Of a stretch of 64,000 bases of DNA, positions 52,176 to 60,839 are shown piece after piece. Positions within the stretch are counted from its first letter, which is position 1, and the number at the start of each line of letters is the position of its first letter. Position numbers and translations under genes: made by a program. The notes under the pieces are model-generated. The model ran no database searches, was not told the DNA's origin, and saw only the letters and a list, made by a program, of their open reading frames with translations. Source of the stretch: Paenibacillus vini (GTDB lineage: Bacteria; Bacillota; Bacilli; Paenibacillales; Paenibacillaceae); the NCBI RefSeq assembly GCF_018403325.1, contig NZ_BOSL01000017.1:46695-110694 (forward strand), in the 5' to 3' direction.

Positions 52176-55100
52176 TTACTTCACTTTTACCGTATCCGGT
52201 CCGAGCAGCTGTTCCATTTGCCGGAACAGCTCCGGCGACGGCTTGATGCTGTACCGTTCATTCAAGGCGAGCAGCTTGCCGGTGCTCTCGTAAAACAGCA
52301 CGGTACCTACCGGACCGTGGTGCAGCTCGAGCAGCGACTTGAGCTGCTCCAGCAGGCGGGCGTTCTCCGCCGCCGCCGTGATCTTGACGAAGACGCGCTG
52401 CTCCGCAGGCGTCTTGCGCTCGCGGCCGCCCGCCGCGGGTGCAGGCGGCGCTGGCGTTGGCGCCGCGCTAGGCGCAGCTGCGCCGGCGCTGCGGGCGCCT
52501 TTGGCGGCGGCGCCCGGCGGCGTCCCGGCCGCTGCGCGGCCCGAGCGCGCAGCCAGGCCGCGCTTCAGCTGCGCAAGGCTCTGCGCGCTGAGCGGCGCCA
52601 CCTCGTCGGCCAGCAGCTTGAAGCCTTCGTCCTGCTGCTGGACGGTGGCGCGCAACGCTAGCAGAGCGCCCTTGCCGACGTGCGGCGAGCAACGCCGCCA
52701 CACTTCCGGGAACAGCACGACCTCGCAGCGCTCGATCTGATCCTCGAGCTCCATGAAGGCCATCGCTTTTCCTTGCTTGGTCGTAATCGCCTTCACCGAA
52801 ACGACCATACCCGCAACGATAGCTTTACTGTCGTCCGGAGCTTCGGCCAAATCCATCAGCCGGTCGGTGCCTTCCTGTTCCAATAGCTCATCGTAATCGT
52901 CCAGCGGGTGGCCCGACAAATAAAGTCCGAGCAATTCCCTTTCCAGCTCCAATTGCTGGGTACCGGAAAACTTAGGAATGTCGGGATATTCGATATCCCA
53001 ATTCGGCGTCTCCACGAAATCAAACAGCTGAATCTGCAGGTCCTCCCGCTCTTTACGCCATTTCATAGCCGCTTCGACCGTCTCGTCCAGCATCGCCAGC
53101 AGTTGCGCCCGGTGGCCGGGCAATCCGTCAAACGCTCCGGCCTGGATAAGAGATTCGATCACGCGCTTGTTACACACGCGCAAATCGACACGGCGGCAAA
53201 AATCGAGCAAACTGTCGAAAGGACGCTCCTCGCGTTCCTGCAAAATGCTTTCCATCGCCTGGGTCCCGACATTCTTGATCGCGGCCAACCCGAATCGGAT
53301 CACGCCGAGTGAAGGTGCAGCCGTTCCTTCCAAGTCAGAAGAAGATTGAACCTCCAGAGATGCCGTACCAAAGCCGATGCCCGCCTCAGCTTGCGGTGTA
53401 AACAGCACGCGGCTCTCATTGACATCGGGCGGAAGCACGGTAATGCCCATACGACGGCATTCAACGATGTATTCAGCCACCTTGCGATGACTGCCCATGA
53501 CGGCCGTCAGCATCGATGCCATGAAATGCACCGGATAATGGGCCTTCAAATAAGCCGTTTGAAAGGCCAGCACCCCATACGCGGCAGCATGGGCGCGCGG
53601 GAAGCCATAGTTAGCGAAGCGTACGATCATATCGTATACCGCGTTAGCATCCTCCTCGCGGTATCCCTGCTTGATGCTGCCGGCTACGAAGTGCTCTCTT
53701 TGCTCATCCAGCACTTCGCGTTTCTTTTTCGAAACGGCTCTCCGAAGCAAATCCGCTTCCCCGAGGGAGAAGCCAGCCATACGCGATGCAATTTGCATGA
53801 TCTGTTCCTGATAAACGATGATGCCATAAGTATCCTTTAGAATCGGCTCCAGATCCTGATGAGGATAGTCCACGGTCGTCTGCCCGTGCTTGGCCGAAAT
53901 AAATTTCGGGATAAAATCCATAGGTCCCGGACGGTACAGCGCCACGACCGAAATAACGTCCTCGAATACCGACGGCTTGAGATCGCGGAGAACCCGGCGG
54001 CAGCCGGCGGACTCTAACTGGAACACCCCTGTCGTCTCGCCGTGCCCGAGCATTTCATAAGTCAGCGGATCATCGTCGGCAATGAGTCGAAAATCGGGCG
54101 TTTGTCCGGTCTGTTCCCCGATCCAACGCATGCAGCGCTCAATAATGGAGAGGGTGCGAAGACCCAGAAAATCCATTTTCAGCAGCCCGACCGCCTCCAG
54201 ATTTTCCATGGAATACTGGGTTAAGGCCGTACCTTCGCTGCCCGTCTGAAGCGGCACGGCGTCCGTAAGCGGATCACGCGAGATAACCACCCCGGCGGCA
54301 TGCGTGGAGGCGTGACGCGGCATCCCTTCCACCTTACGTGCCATATCCAGCAATCCTTTAACCCGGTTCTGCGAATCGTAAAGCTGCTTCAAATCGGGGC
54401 TTTCCTTGATGGCCCGCTCAATCGTCATCCCCATATTCCCGGGAATCAGCTTGGCGACCTTATCCACCTCGCCGAAAGGTACGTTCAAGGCCCGGCCCAC
54501 ATCGCGGACAGCCGCCCGCGCGGCCATCGTACCGAAGGTAATGATCTGAGCGACATGCTCCGGTCCGTATTTGTCCGCCACATAGGCGATGACTTCGTCC
54601 CGCCGCTCGTCGCTGAAATCGATATCGATATCCGGCATTGTGATCCGCTCCGGGTTGAGAAACCGTTCAAACAAAAGCTTGTATTTCATCGGGTCTACAT
54701 TCGTAATATGCAATACATACGCGACAAGGCTGCCTGCGGAGGATCCCCGCCCGGGCCCGGTGGCTATATCATGACGATGCGCATAGGCGATGAAATCCCA
54801 AACGATGAGGAAATAATCGGAAAAGCCCATGCTCGCGATAACTTTAAGTTCATAATCAAGGCGTTCCTTCAGTTTGGTCTTTTCGGCCTCTTCCTGCCAT
54901 TCCTCCAGATGCCCGTAACGCTCGGCCAGCCCCTGTTCACAAAGCGATGCCAGATAGCTCTCGGGAGTCATCCCATCGGGAATAGGACGGAATGCCGGCA
55001 AAATATGACGGCCGAATTCCAGCTCCAGCCGACATTTATCGGCAATTTCCGCTGTGTTCGCGATCGCTTCCGGAAGATGCGGAAACAGCGCCGCCATTTG

Positions 55101-55844
55101 CTCCCCGCTTTTCAAATATAGCTGGTTCGTTCCGATTTTGAATCGGTCTTCGTCATCCACCGATTTGCCCGTCCCGATGCAGATGAGCACATCCTGGACC
55201 TCGGCATCGCTCTCTCCGAGATAATGCACATCATTCGTAGCCACGAGGGAAATTCCGGTTTCCTTGGCCAAATCGACCAGCAGCGTATTCACCTTTTTCT
55301 GCTCGGCCATTCCATGGTCTTGAAGCTCCAGATAAAAATCTTCCCCGAACGCCTCCCTGTACCGGAGCGCAGCGCGCTTCGCCTCTTCCATACGGCCGTT
55401 CAGCAGGTGCTGCGGCACTTCTCCGCCAAGACAGGCACTGAGGCAGACCAGCCCTTCTTTATGGCGCTCGAGTACCTCCCAGTCGATCCGAGGCTTGTAA
55501 TGGAATCCCTCCAGATGACCGATCGAGCAGAGGCGCATCAGATTCTGATAGCCGGTTTCATTCTTGGCAAGCAGGATCAAATGATGGATAGGCTGATCCT
55601 TCCGGCTTCCCCTTTCCTTCCGCGACGCCGCGGTAAAGTACATCTCACAGCCTATGATGGGCTTGATGCCGTGCGCCTTGCATAATTTATAAAAAGGAAT
55701 GGCCCCGTACATCACACCGTGATCGGTCAGTGCCAGCGATTTCATGCCAAACCCGGCCGCTTTGGCGACCAGCTCCTCCAGCCGGGCTGCGCCGTCAAGG
55801 AGACTGTATTCACTATGTACATGTAAATGAACGAAGCTTTCCAT
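52176..55844 (-). CDS. dnaE: DNA polymerase III alpha subunit, DnaE type
   Basis: About 1222 residues from the ATG at 55844 (AAGGAAGG upstream). Order: PHP domain (about 1-200, FVHLHVHSEYSLLDGA, DHGVMYG), polymerase palm with PDIDIDFSDERRDEVI and the GPGRGSSAGSLVAYVL loop, a tandem HhH region, and an OB-fold near 1000-1080. An Ala/Pro/Gly-rich linker of very high GC (about 1095-1155) precedes the C-terminal domain. In Gram-positive bacteria DnaE extends primers before handing over to PolC. The linker is not seen in most homologues. Confidence 0.97.
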   Translation of the reverse strand: MESFVHLHVHSEYSLLDGAARLEELVAKAAGFGMKSLALTDHGVMYGAIPFYKLCKAHGIKPIIGCEMYFTAASRKERGSRKDQPIHHLILLAKNETGYQNLMRLCSIGHLEGFHYKPRIDWEVLERHKEGLVCLSACLGGEVPQHLLNGRMEEAKRAALRYREAFGEDFYLELQDHGMAEQKKVNTLLVDLAKETGISLVATNDVHYLGESDAEVQDVLICIGTGKSVDDEDRFKIGTNQLYLKSGEQMAALFPHLPEAIANTAEIADKCRLELEFGRHILPAFRPIPDGMTPESYLASLCEQGLAERYGHLEEWQEEAEKTKLKERLDYELKVIASMGFSDYFLIVWDFIAYAHRHDIATGPGRGSSAGSLVAYVLHITNVDPMKYKLLFERFLNPERITMPDIDIDFSDERRDEVIAYVADKYGPEHVAQIITFGTMAARAAVRDVGRALNVPFGEVDKVAKLIPGNMGMTIERAIKESPDLKQLYDSQNRVKGLLDMARKVEGMPRHASTHAAGVVISRDPLTDAVPLQTGSEGTALTQYSMENLEAVGLLKMDFLGLRTLSIIERCMRWIGEQTGQTPDFRLIADDDPLTYEMLGHGETTGVFQLESAGCRRVLRDLKPSVFEDVISVVALYRPGPMDFIPKFISAKHGQTTVDYPHQDLEPILKDTYGIIVYQEQIMQIASRMAGFSLGEADLLRRAVSKKKREVLDEQREHFVAGSIKQGYREEDANAVYDMIVRFANYGFPRAHAAAYGVLAFQTAYLKAHYPVHFMASMLTAVMGSHRKVAEYIVECRRMGITVLPPDVNESRVLFTPQAEAGIGFGTASLEVQSSSDLEGTAAPSLGVIRFGLAAIKNVGTQAMESILQEREERPFDSLLDFCRRVDLRVCNKRVIESLIQAGAFDGLPGHRAQLLAMLDETVEAAMKWRKEREDLQIQLFDFVETPNWDIEYPDIPKFSGTQQLELERELLGLYLSGHPLDDYDELLEQEGTDRLMDLAEAPDDSKAIVAGMVVSVKAITTKQGKAMAFMELEDQIERCEVVLFPEVWRRCSPHVGKGALLALRATVQQQDEGFKLLADEVAPLSAQSLAQLKRGLAARSGRAAAGTPPGAAAKGARSAGAAAPSAAPTPAPPAPAAGGRERKTPAEQRVFVKITAAAENARLLEQLKSLLELHHGPVGTVLFYESTGKLLALNERYSIKPSPELFRQMEQLLGPDTVKVK

Positions 55845-55971
55845 CCGTAACCTTCCTTTCAATCAAAACATTTGTTCCCTTTTTAAATATTTTATCATAC
55901 ATTGCGGAATTGCGCCCATAGAATGGTATGGAGAGGACAAGCGCAGTCCTGGAAAGGGGAGTTCACCGGTT

Positions 55972-56301
55972 ATGAGCACATTTTTGACCAAAGCTGTCAT
56001 GGACTTTTTCGTGGCCTTCGGCATCGTCGTCGGGGGAGCGATGGTGGGCGGACTCGGTGCGATCGTATCCATGCAGCCGCCGACCCATACCATGCTTGAT
56101 ATCGCGGGGCGGATCAAAATCTGGGCCCTCGCCGCCGCGGTAGGCGGAACCATTGATCCTATGAGGGTCATCGAAAGCAACTTTTTCGACGGAAACCTGT
56201 CTCCAGCTATCAAGCAAATCCTGTATCTCTTGTTCGCCTTCATGGGCGCTCATATGGGGGCCGAACTGGTTAGATGGATGTGTGGAGGAAACCGGGGATG
56301 A
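55972..56301 (+). CDS. ytrH: Sporulation membrane protein YtrH
   Basis: A 109-residue protein with three hydrophobic segments (about 9-35, 45-62 and 84-100). FFVAFGIVVGGAMVGGLGAIV and the rest follow YtrH, a sigma-E dependent protein needed for efficient sporulation in B. subtilis. GGGGAG lies 10-15 bases before the ATG. It is divergent from dnaE, as in Bacillus, and overlaps ytrI by 4 bp. Confidence 0.9.
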   Translation: MSTFLTKAVMDFFVAFGIVVGGAMVGGLGAIVSMQPPTHTMLDIAGRIKIWALAAAVGGTIDPMRVIESNFFDGNLSPAIKQILYLLFAFMGAHMGAELVRWMCGGNRG

Positions 56302-56804
56302 ATGAACGGAATCTGCCGACGCCTCCGACACTAAAAGGCTTCAAACGGTTTTTGCAATTGACCGCCGTATTCCTGCTCGGTATGGTCGCAGGCAGCATCA
56401 CCTTCAATATCGTCTTCCAGACAAGCTACAACAAGCTCTGGGTTGAGAATAAGGATCTGCAAATCCAGCTCTATCAGGCGGAAGAAGACAATAAAACGCT
56501 GAAAAAATACCACAAGCGCTCCACCGTCATCAAGGAGATTCAGGTACGCGTGGAAGAGAGGGATCCCCCTCTGGACACGCTGGCGGTCAAGGAGGTCGTG
56601 CAGCAGCTGCATGAGGAGCTGGAGGTGCTGCGCGGACGGAGTATTTTTGAAATCGACTCCGACGCCAAAATGGCGCGAACTCTATTAAACAGGAAGATCT
56701 ATGCCGTCCGTGACAAGGAATACGCGATTCAAGTAAAAACAATGCTGGTAAGCGAGGGCGTACTGCAAGTGTGGGTCGATATCCGGCCCTATGTGCGGAG
56801 CTGA
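56298..56804 (+). CDS. ytrI: Sporulation membrane protein YtrI
   Basis: About 168 residues from the ATG at 56298 (ATGA overlap with ytrH, GGAGG at 56284). One N-terminal transmembrane segment (about 20-45), then a coiled-coil region (about 50-85) and a beta-rich C-terminal domain (about 115-168). The arrangement and pairing with ytrH are those of YtrI. Both are sigma-E regulon members in B. subtilis; an effect on spore cortex or coat is suspected. Confidence 0.85.
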   Translation: MNERNLPTPPTLKGFKRFLQLTAVFLLGMVAGSITFNIVFQTSYNKLWVENKDLQIQLYQAEEDNKTLKKYHKRSTVIKEIQVRVEERDPPLDTLAVKEVVQQLHEELEVLRGRSIFEIDSDAKMARTLLNRKIYAVRDKEYAIQVKTMLVSEGVLQVWVDIRPYVRS

Positions 56805-56889
56805 GTTTTCATGCTACAATGAAAAAGATCACAGACAAGCTGTGACCTTAGGTTGAATTTTCTTTAACTATTATTTTTAAAAAGGAGCA

Positions 56890-57201
56890 GTGACTCTTCC
56901 CATGATCGAAGGTTTATTGTACGTCTTGTACGCCGCATTGATCGTCTCCAGCGTCTGTTCGATTGTCTTCAGCTTAAAGTCCCGCCGCTCTTTGGATCCT
57001 CGGACCCGCGGACTGTCGCAAGCCAAAATGAACATCAGTATGGGCTTCATGCTCATCGTGCTGGCATTGATCCAGATGTTCATGTTCAGCGGCTCGACGG
57101 TACGCGTTGTGGTTGGGGCCTTGTTTATGGTGATCGGCGCGTTTAATATATTCGCCGGAATCCGTAACCTAGGTATCATTTCCCGCCAAAGCCCCGAGTA
57201 G
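56890..57201 (+). CDS. ytpI: YtpI-like membrane protein
   Basis: Up to 103 residues with three hydrophobic segments (about 6-30, 50-70 and 76-95). The gene sits after ytrI and before ytoI, the YtpI position in bacilli. The start is uncertain: GTG at 56890 has GGAG only two bases before it, while the ATG at 56902 has it 14 bases away. No function is known. Confidence 0.7.
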   Translation: MTLPMIEGLLYVLYAALIVSSVCSIVFSLKSRRSLDPRTRGLSQAKMNISMGFMLIVLALIQMFMFSGSTVRVVVGALFMVIGAFNIFAGIRNLGIISRQSPE

Positions 57202-57211
57202 GACCGGCTGG

Positions 57212-58549
57212 TTAGGAATGGTCGATCGATTGCAGCGTCATGACGGCTTTGGACACCAAATGGTCCTGATACGTCATGACGATCTCCAGTTTGCAGGCTC
57301 TGCGGCTCATCTCCAACAATACCGGATTGATGACGATCGAATTCTCGATTTGAACCGGACGCACAAAGTAAGTCGTCAGATTATCGACGACATAATCCCC
57401 GCCGCCGCTGGCATCTTTCGCCGCGCTTAATCCCGCTTGGGTCATTAACGATGTCAGAACCCCATGAGAGATTGTCCCGATATCGGTTGCCATCTGCGGT
57501 GTAATAACCCCATGGAAGAACAACCTTCCGCTTTCATCCCGTTCCTCCGCAAACCCGTTCCACATCAAATGCTCGAACGTTTCCCCCAACTGCGGCTGGT
57601 TCCGGGCGTCCCGCATCGCCTGCAGCACTTCCCGGCGGGTCACCGACGAGATCAGTTTTCGGTTGCGGTCCACCACCGGCAAGAAGTCGATTCCTTCCCA
57701 TACCATTATTTGTGCCGCCGAAGCGAGTGAAGTCTGCAGTCCGACCGTGATCGGATGACGGATCAGACATTTCTCAATGCTTTGATCTCCGCTCAATTCC
57801 TCGACATCCTTGCGGCTGACGATGCCGATGACGCGATTCCACTCGTCAACGACCGGAAAGTGCTGATACCCGGTCTCGATCGAGAGCTGATCGAAATCGG
57901 AAATATTACTGTTCACCTTAAGCATATTTACCTTCGGCTTGCTCACCACGATATCTTCCACCAGCATGATTTTTTTCTTGATGAGACGGTCGAAAATCGC
58001 CCGGTTGATCATCGAGGCTACCGTAAACGTATCATGACGGGAGGAAATAATCGGAAGGGATAACCGGTCCGCTAGCGTTTTGACGTCACGGCTTGTCCCG
58101 AAACCGCCGGTGATCAGCACGCCCGCCCCCTGTTCCAGAGCTAGAGAATGAGCGTTCTCCCGGTTGCCGACGAGAAGGAGACTGCCTGCGTCAATGTACC
58201 GGGCCATGGCCTCGATCTTCATCGCGCCGATGACATATTTGTGCAGCGTCTTGTCAAGCCCGTCCGCTCCGCCGAGCACATGCCCTTCCACGATCTCTAC
58301 CACATCGCCGAACGTCAGCTGATCCGAAATGTTCCGCGGCTTCTTTTCCACGCGAACCGTACCGATCCGCTCCTTGGTGATGACGATTCCCAGATTCTCC
58401 GCTTCCTTGACGGCACGATACGCCGTCCCTTCGCTGACACCTAAGCTTTTGGCCAATTTGCGCACCGATATTTTCGTTCCGATCTTGAGACTCTCGATGT
58501 GTTGCAGCAGCTGCTCGTGTTTTGTGACGCTCTCCTCATGTCCCTGCAA
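57212..58549 (-). CDS. ytoI: CBS/hot-dog/DRTGG transcription-factor-like protein YtoI
   Basis: A 445-residue multidomain protein. Order: an N-terminal helix-turn-helix of MarR/GntR-like type (about 25-65: TKISVRKLAKSLGVSEGTAYRAVKEAE), a DRTGG domain (about 75-185), a CBS pair (about 195-315, with HFPVVDEWNRVIGIVSRKDVEEL and FLPVVDRNRKLISSVTRREV) and a C-terminal hot-dog domain (about 335-445). This combination is characteristic of YtoI. It may sense nucleotides or an acyl-CoA-like ligand, but the target is unknown. The start is a TTG with a weak ribosome binding site. Confidence 0.88.
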   Translation of the reverse strand: MQGHEESVTKHEQLLQHIESLKIGTKISVRKLAKSLGVSEGTAYRAVKEAENLGIVITKERIGTVRVEKKPRNISDQLTFGDVVEIVEGHVLGGADGLDKTLHKYVIGAMKIEAMARYIDAGSLLLVGNRENAHSLALEQGAGVLITGGFGTSRDVKTLADRLSLPIISSRHDTFTVASMINRAIFDRLIKKKIMLVEDIVVSKPKVNMLKVNSNISDFDQLSIETGYQHFPVVDEWNRVIGIVSRKDVEELSGDQSIEKCLIRHPITVGLQTSLASAAQIMVWEGIDFLPVVDRNRKLISSVTRREVLQAMRDARNQPQLGETFEHLMWNGFAEERDESGRLFFHGVITPQMATDIGTISHGVLTSLMTQAGLSAAKDASGGGDYVVDNLTTYFVRPVQIENSIVINPVLLEMSRRACKLEIVMTYQDHLVSKAVMTLQSIDHS

Positions 58550-58730
58550 CTGTTATACCCCCCATCTAAATCTGTACTATTCTGTATTCATTATACACGT
58601 TTTGGAATTAAATAAAAACGGACATTCCGTGAGCGAAAACTCCCGAAGCAGCACCGTTTTGTATGGGTGATGGCAGCTTGCTGAGGGAGAGGCAAGGGGA
58701 GTCGCAAATCTCTTATTGCGTTTTGAAAAT

Positions 58731-58980
58731 CTTCTCTTGAAGATATCCCTTTTGCGAGTCTCCTCCTGCGAATTCTCCATTGCGATTTTAAAATAGCTGT
58801 AAAACCTACAGGTATTTCAGGACAAAGTTGCTCTTACTACGAAATAACTGTAAAACCTACCTTTAATTCACCCCTTTTTGCGACTTGAAGGGTAAAAACT
58901 CAAAATTAGATGTAGGAATTCCAGCTAAATTCATTTTGATCGGCGTTTGATGAAAATTAACTGTAGTAATTGCAGTTAAT
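58731..58980. repeat. Intergenic direct repeat, copy 1 (about 250 bp)
   Basis: It aligns with copy 2 (59058-59307) with only scattered differences. It contains four short imperfect dyads of the type AGCTGTAnnnnnTACAG, starting near 58793, 58845, 58910 and 58960. No ORF of note is found. It lies in the 58,550-59,525 gap. The 58,550-58,730 part holds the ytoI upstream region. Confidence 0.8.
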
Positions 58981-59057
58981 CTTGTCTGACTTCGCTAAAA
59001 GAGCTAGCTTAAAGATTTTCACTTGAGGACCTTCGCTTGAGGATTTTCTCTGGCTAA

Positions 59058-59307
59058 TTTTCTCTTCAGATATCACTTTTGCGAGTCTCCCCCTGCGAAT
59101 TCTCCATTGCGATTTAAAATAGCTGTAAAAACTACAGGTATTTCAGGACAAAGTTGCTCTTGCTACGAAATAACTGTAAAAACTACATTTAATTTACCCC
59201 TTTTTGCGACTAAGAAGGTAAAAACGCAAAATTAGATGTAGAAAATCCAGCTAATTTCATTTTGATCGACGTTTGATGAAAATTAACTGTAGAAATTGCA
59301 GCTGATT
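59058..59307. repeat. Intergenic direct repeat, copy 2 (about 250 bp)
   Basis: The second copy, in direct orientation, 327 bp downstream of the first. It preserves the four dyads of copy 1, with corresponding sequences such as AGCTGTAAAAACTACAG and AACTGTAGAAATTGCAGCT. Between the copies are 77 bp with no gene. Confidence 0.8.
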
Positions 59308-59370
59308 ACGAGAGGTAAATGGTCATTATCGATGTCATCTGTTCTATGCAGAGGAATTGCGTTGGTTATT

Positions 59371-59386
59371 TGTGAGACTCGTCACA
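59371..59386 (+). promoter_or_regulatory. Fnr/Crp-type palindrome (distal)
   Basis: TGTGAGACTCGTCACA, a perfect TGTGA-N6-TCACA half-site pair of the Bacillus Fnr type. It lies 72 bp upstream of the second box. Confidence 0.75.
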
Positions 59387-59442
59387 CTAACCTTGACGGA
59401 AAATCAAAGCTGTTTAGAGCATTTTTATGGGTGCGACTAATT

Positions 59443-59484
59443 TGTGACTTGTATCACAATCCATGTCAGGTGCGTTGATATAAT
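59443..59484 (+). promoter_or_regulatory. Fnr-type box and promoter of the DUF2249 operon
   Basis: TGTGACTTGTATCACA (59443-59458), followed by -10 TATAAT at 59479-59484. With a start near 59491, the box is centred at about -41, the classical activating position for Fnr and Crp. No good -35 is present, consistent with activator dependence. The first gene starts at 59526 after AGGAGG. Confidence 0.85.
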
Positions 59485-59525
59485 GAACGCGAAACATAAA
59501 ATTTTTAATATCAGGAGGACTAATC

Positions 59526-59762
59526 ATGAGTGAAAATATTAAAGTTACGGTCAATGCTACGGAATATCCGCCGCAATTAAAGCATAAAACGATCTTTGCC
59601 GCCTACAACAGCCTTGAGTCTGGTGAAGCGATGCTGCTGGTGAACGACCACGATCCGGTACCTTTGCGTTTTCAATTCGAAGCGATGCATCCCGGACAAT
59701 TTTCTTGGGAATATCTTGAACAAGGCCCTGAGACATTTCAAGTTAAAATCGGCAAAAACTAA
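59526..59762 (+). CDS. DUF2249 (TusA-like) protein, first of operon
   Basis: A 78-residue TusA-like fold protein of the DUF2249 family, with AAYNSLESGEAMLLVNDHDPVPLRFQFEA, the characteristic central stretch. AGGAGG precedes the ATG. Members of this family are found beside denitrification, nitric oxide and hemerythrin genes. An Fnr-type promoter upstream suggests induction by low oxygen. Exact function is unknown. Confidence 0.88.
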   Translation: MSENIKVTVNATEYPPQLKHKTIFAAYNSLESGEAMLLVNDHDPVPLRFQFEAMHPGQFSWEYLEQGPETFQVKIGKN

Positions 59763-59783
59763 TAATCCGGGGGGGCGCTGTTC

Positions 59784-60146
59784 ATGGCAACCATAACGGT
59801 CATTGATGAGAAAACCATCAAAATAGCGGTGGATCTTGAAGATGCACTTAGCATGATAGCGGAAGCGGAGAGCAATCTGGAACAATACGCTGCTGAGATT
59901 CTGATGATCGCCGAAAAAATGCCTGAATTCCAATATACTTATTTTTGCTTTTACGCCTACGATACGGCGATGCTGTTTGAGAAAATGCTGGGGATCGACC
60001 CGAAGCAGTACCTGTCATTTTCCTTGGATGCGCCCGACTCTTTCTTTTACACGCTTTACGGCGGTATGAAGGGACTTAGCGGCATGGCCCGCCTGTCCAG
60101 CGTTCTGACAATGGAGCAAACGGAACTGGAGGTGAATGAAGGATGA
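59784..60146 (+). CDS. Small protein of unknown function in the DUF2249 operon
   Basis: 120 residues, not recognised. Helical, with ALSMIAEAESNLEQYAAEILMIAEKMPEFQY in the N-terminal half and no Cys-based metal site apart from one Cys (FYCFYA region, CF). GGGGGG lies nine bases before the ATG. It is between two DUF2249 genes: 21 bp after the first and overlapping the next by 4 bp, so the three products are probably made together. Confidence 0.7.
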   Translation: MATITVIDEKTIKIAVDLEDALSMIAEAESNLEQYAAEILMIAEKMPEFQYTYFCFYAYDTAMLFEKMLGIDPKQYLSFSLDAPDSFFYTLYGGMKGLSGMARLSSVLTMEQTELEVNEG

Positions 60147-60397
60147 GCTCGGAAAACAACCCCGGCACCGGAATCGTAGAGTTGGATGTACGTCCGCAGC
60201 TTCGAGCGGGCGAGGAACCGTTCAGCATCATCATGGATACGTTTAAAAACCTGCAGCCCGGCGAAACTTTTGTACTGCATGCGATCATGAAGCCGGCTCC
60301 GCTGATCCCCCTCCTTGAGGGAAAAGGATACACCAGCACTTGTGAGCAGGTCAGCAGCGATCACTGGATCGTTACCTTCGTTCCGCAAACCAACTAA
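60143..60397 (+). CDS. DUF2249 (TusA-like) protein, last of operon
   Basis: An 84-residue protein of the DUF2249 family: ELDVRPQLRAGEEPF, then SIIMDTFKNLQPGETF, LHAIMKPAPLIPLLEGKGY. Its start (ATG in ATGA) overlaps the end of the gene before it. The two DUF2249 proteins in the operon differ in sequence and may form a pair. A strong terminator follows. Confidence 0.9.
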   Translation: MSSENNPGTGIVELDVRPQLRAGEEPFSIIMDTFKNLQPGETFVLHAIMKPAPLIPLLEGKGYTSTCEQVSSDHWIVTFVPQTN

Positions 60398-60417
60398 ATC
60401 AATTCTTTCTTTCATAC

Positions 60418-60466
60418 AAAAACGACCGCCTCCGAAGAAATCCGGTGTGCGGTCGTTTGCTTTTTG
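60418..60466 (+). terminator. Terminator of the DUF2249 operon
   Basis: A stem AAACGACCGC / GCGGTCGTTT (60420-60429 with 60449-60458), then TTTGCTTTTTG. Confidence 0.9.
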
Positions 60467-60839
60467 TTATCGGTTACGTTAGCTTTCCTTTTGCTCTCCT
60501 CTTACTTCCTCTTGCTCTCCTCAGGTTCCTGCCCCGGCCCCCAGTCCCAGCTCTAAAGAACTCCACGTTCCTTATTTACCGAATAAACGCTCAAAATTTA
60601 GGCTAAGGAATCGTACCGTGCTTATTTAGTGAAAAATCAGGGGAATCAAACGAATTTGACGGGTATAAGGCCAACTCAGTTCGTTAGAAACTTTTGATGA
60701 CGCTTTTTCGCCAAATAGCATTTCTGAGGTTCGCTAATACGCTTCATACAACAGCATAGGTTACATTCATGCTCCATACACACATCACCCACGCCTCTCG
60801 CACGATTCACCAACGCATTATCCACGCTCCATACACACT
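60467..60839. other. Intergenic stretch with possible repeat remnants
   Basis: No gene. A GCTCCATACACAC phrase occurs twice (about 60773 and 60826), and a CTTATTTA-GTG/CCG phrase is repeated at about 60562 and 60624. It may be interspersed repeat material of the genus, but no copy elsewhere in the window confirms this. Confidence 0.4.

Noticed and set aside
52218-52740. Arg/Ala-rich open frames on the plus strand
   Set aside because: They are produced by the GC-rich linker of dnaE read in other frames.
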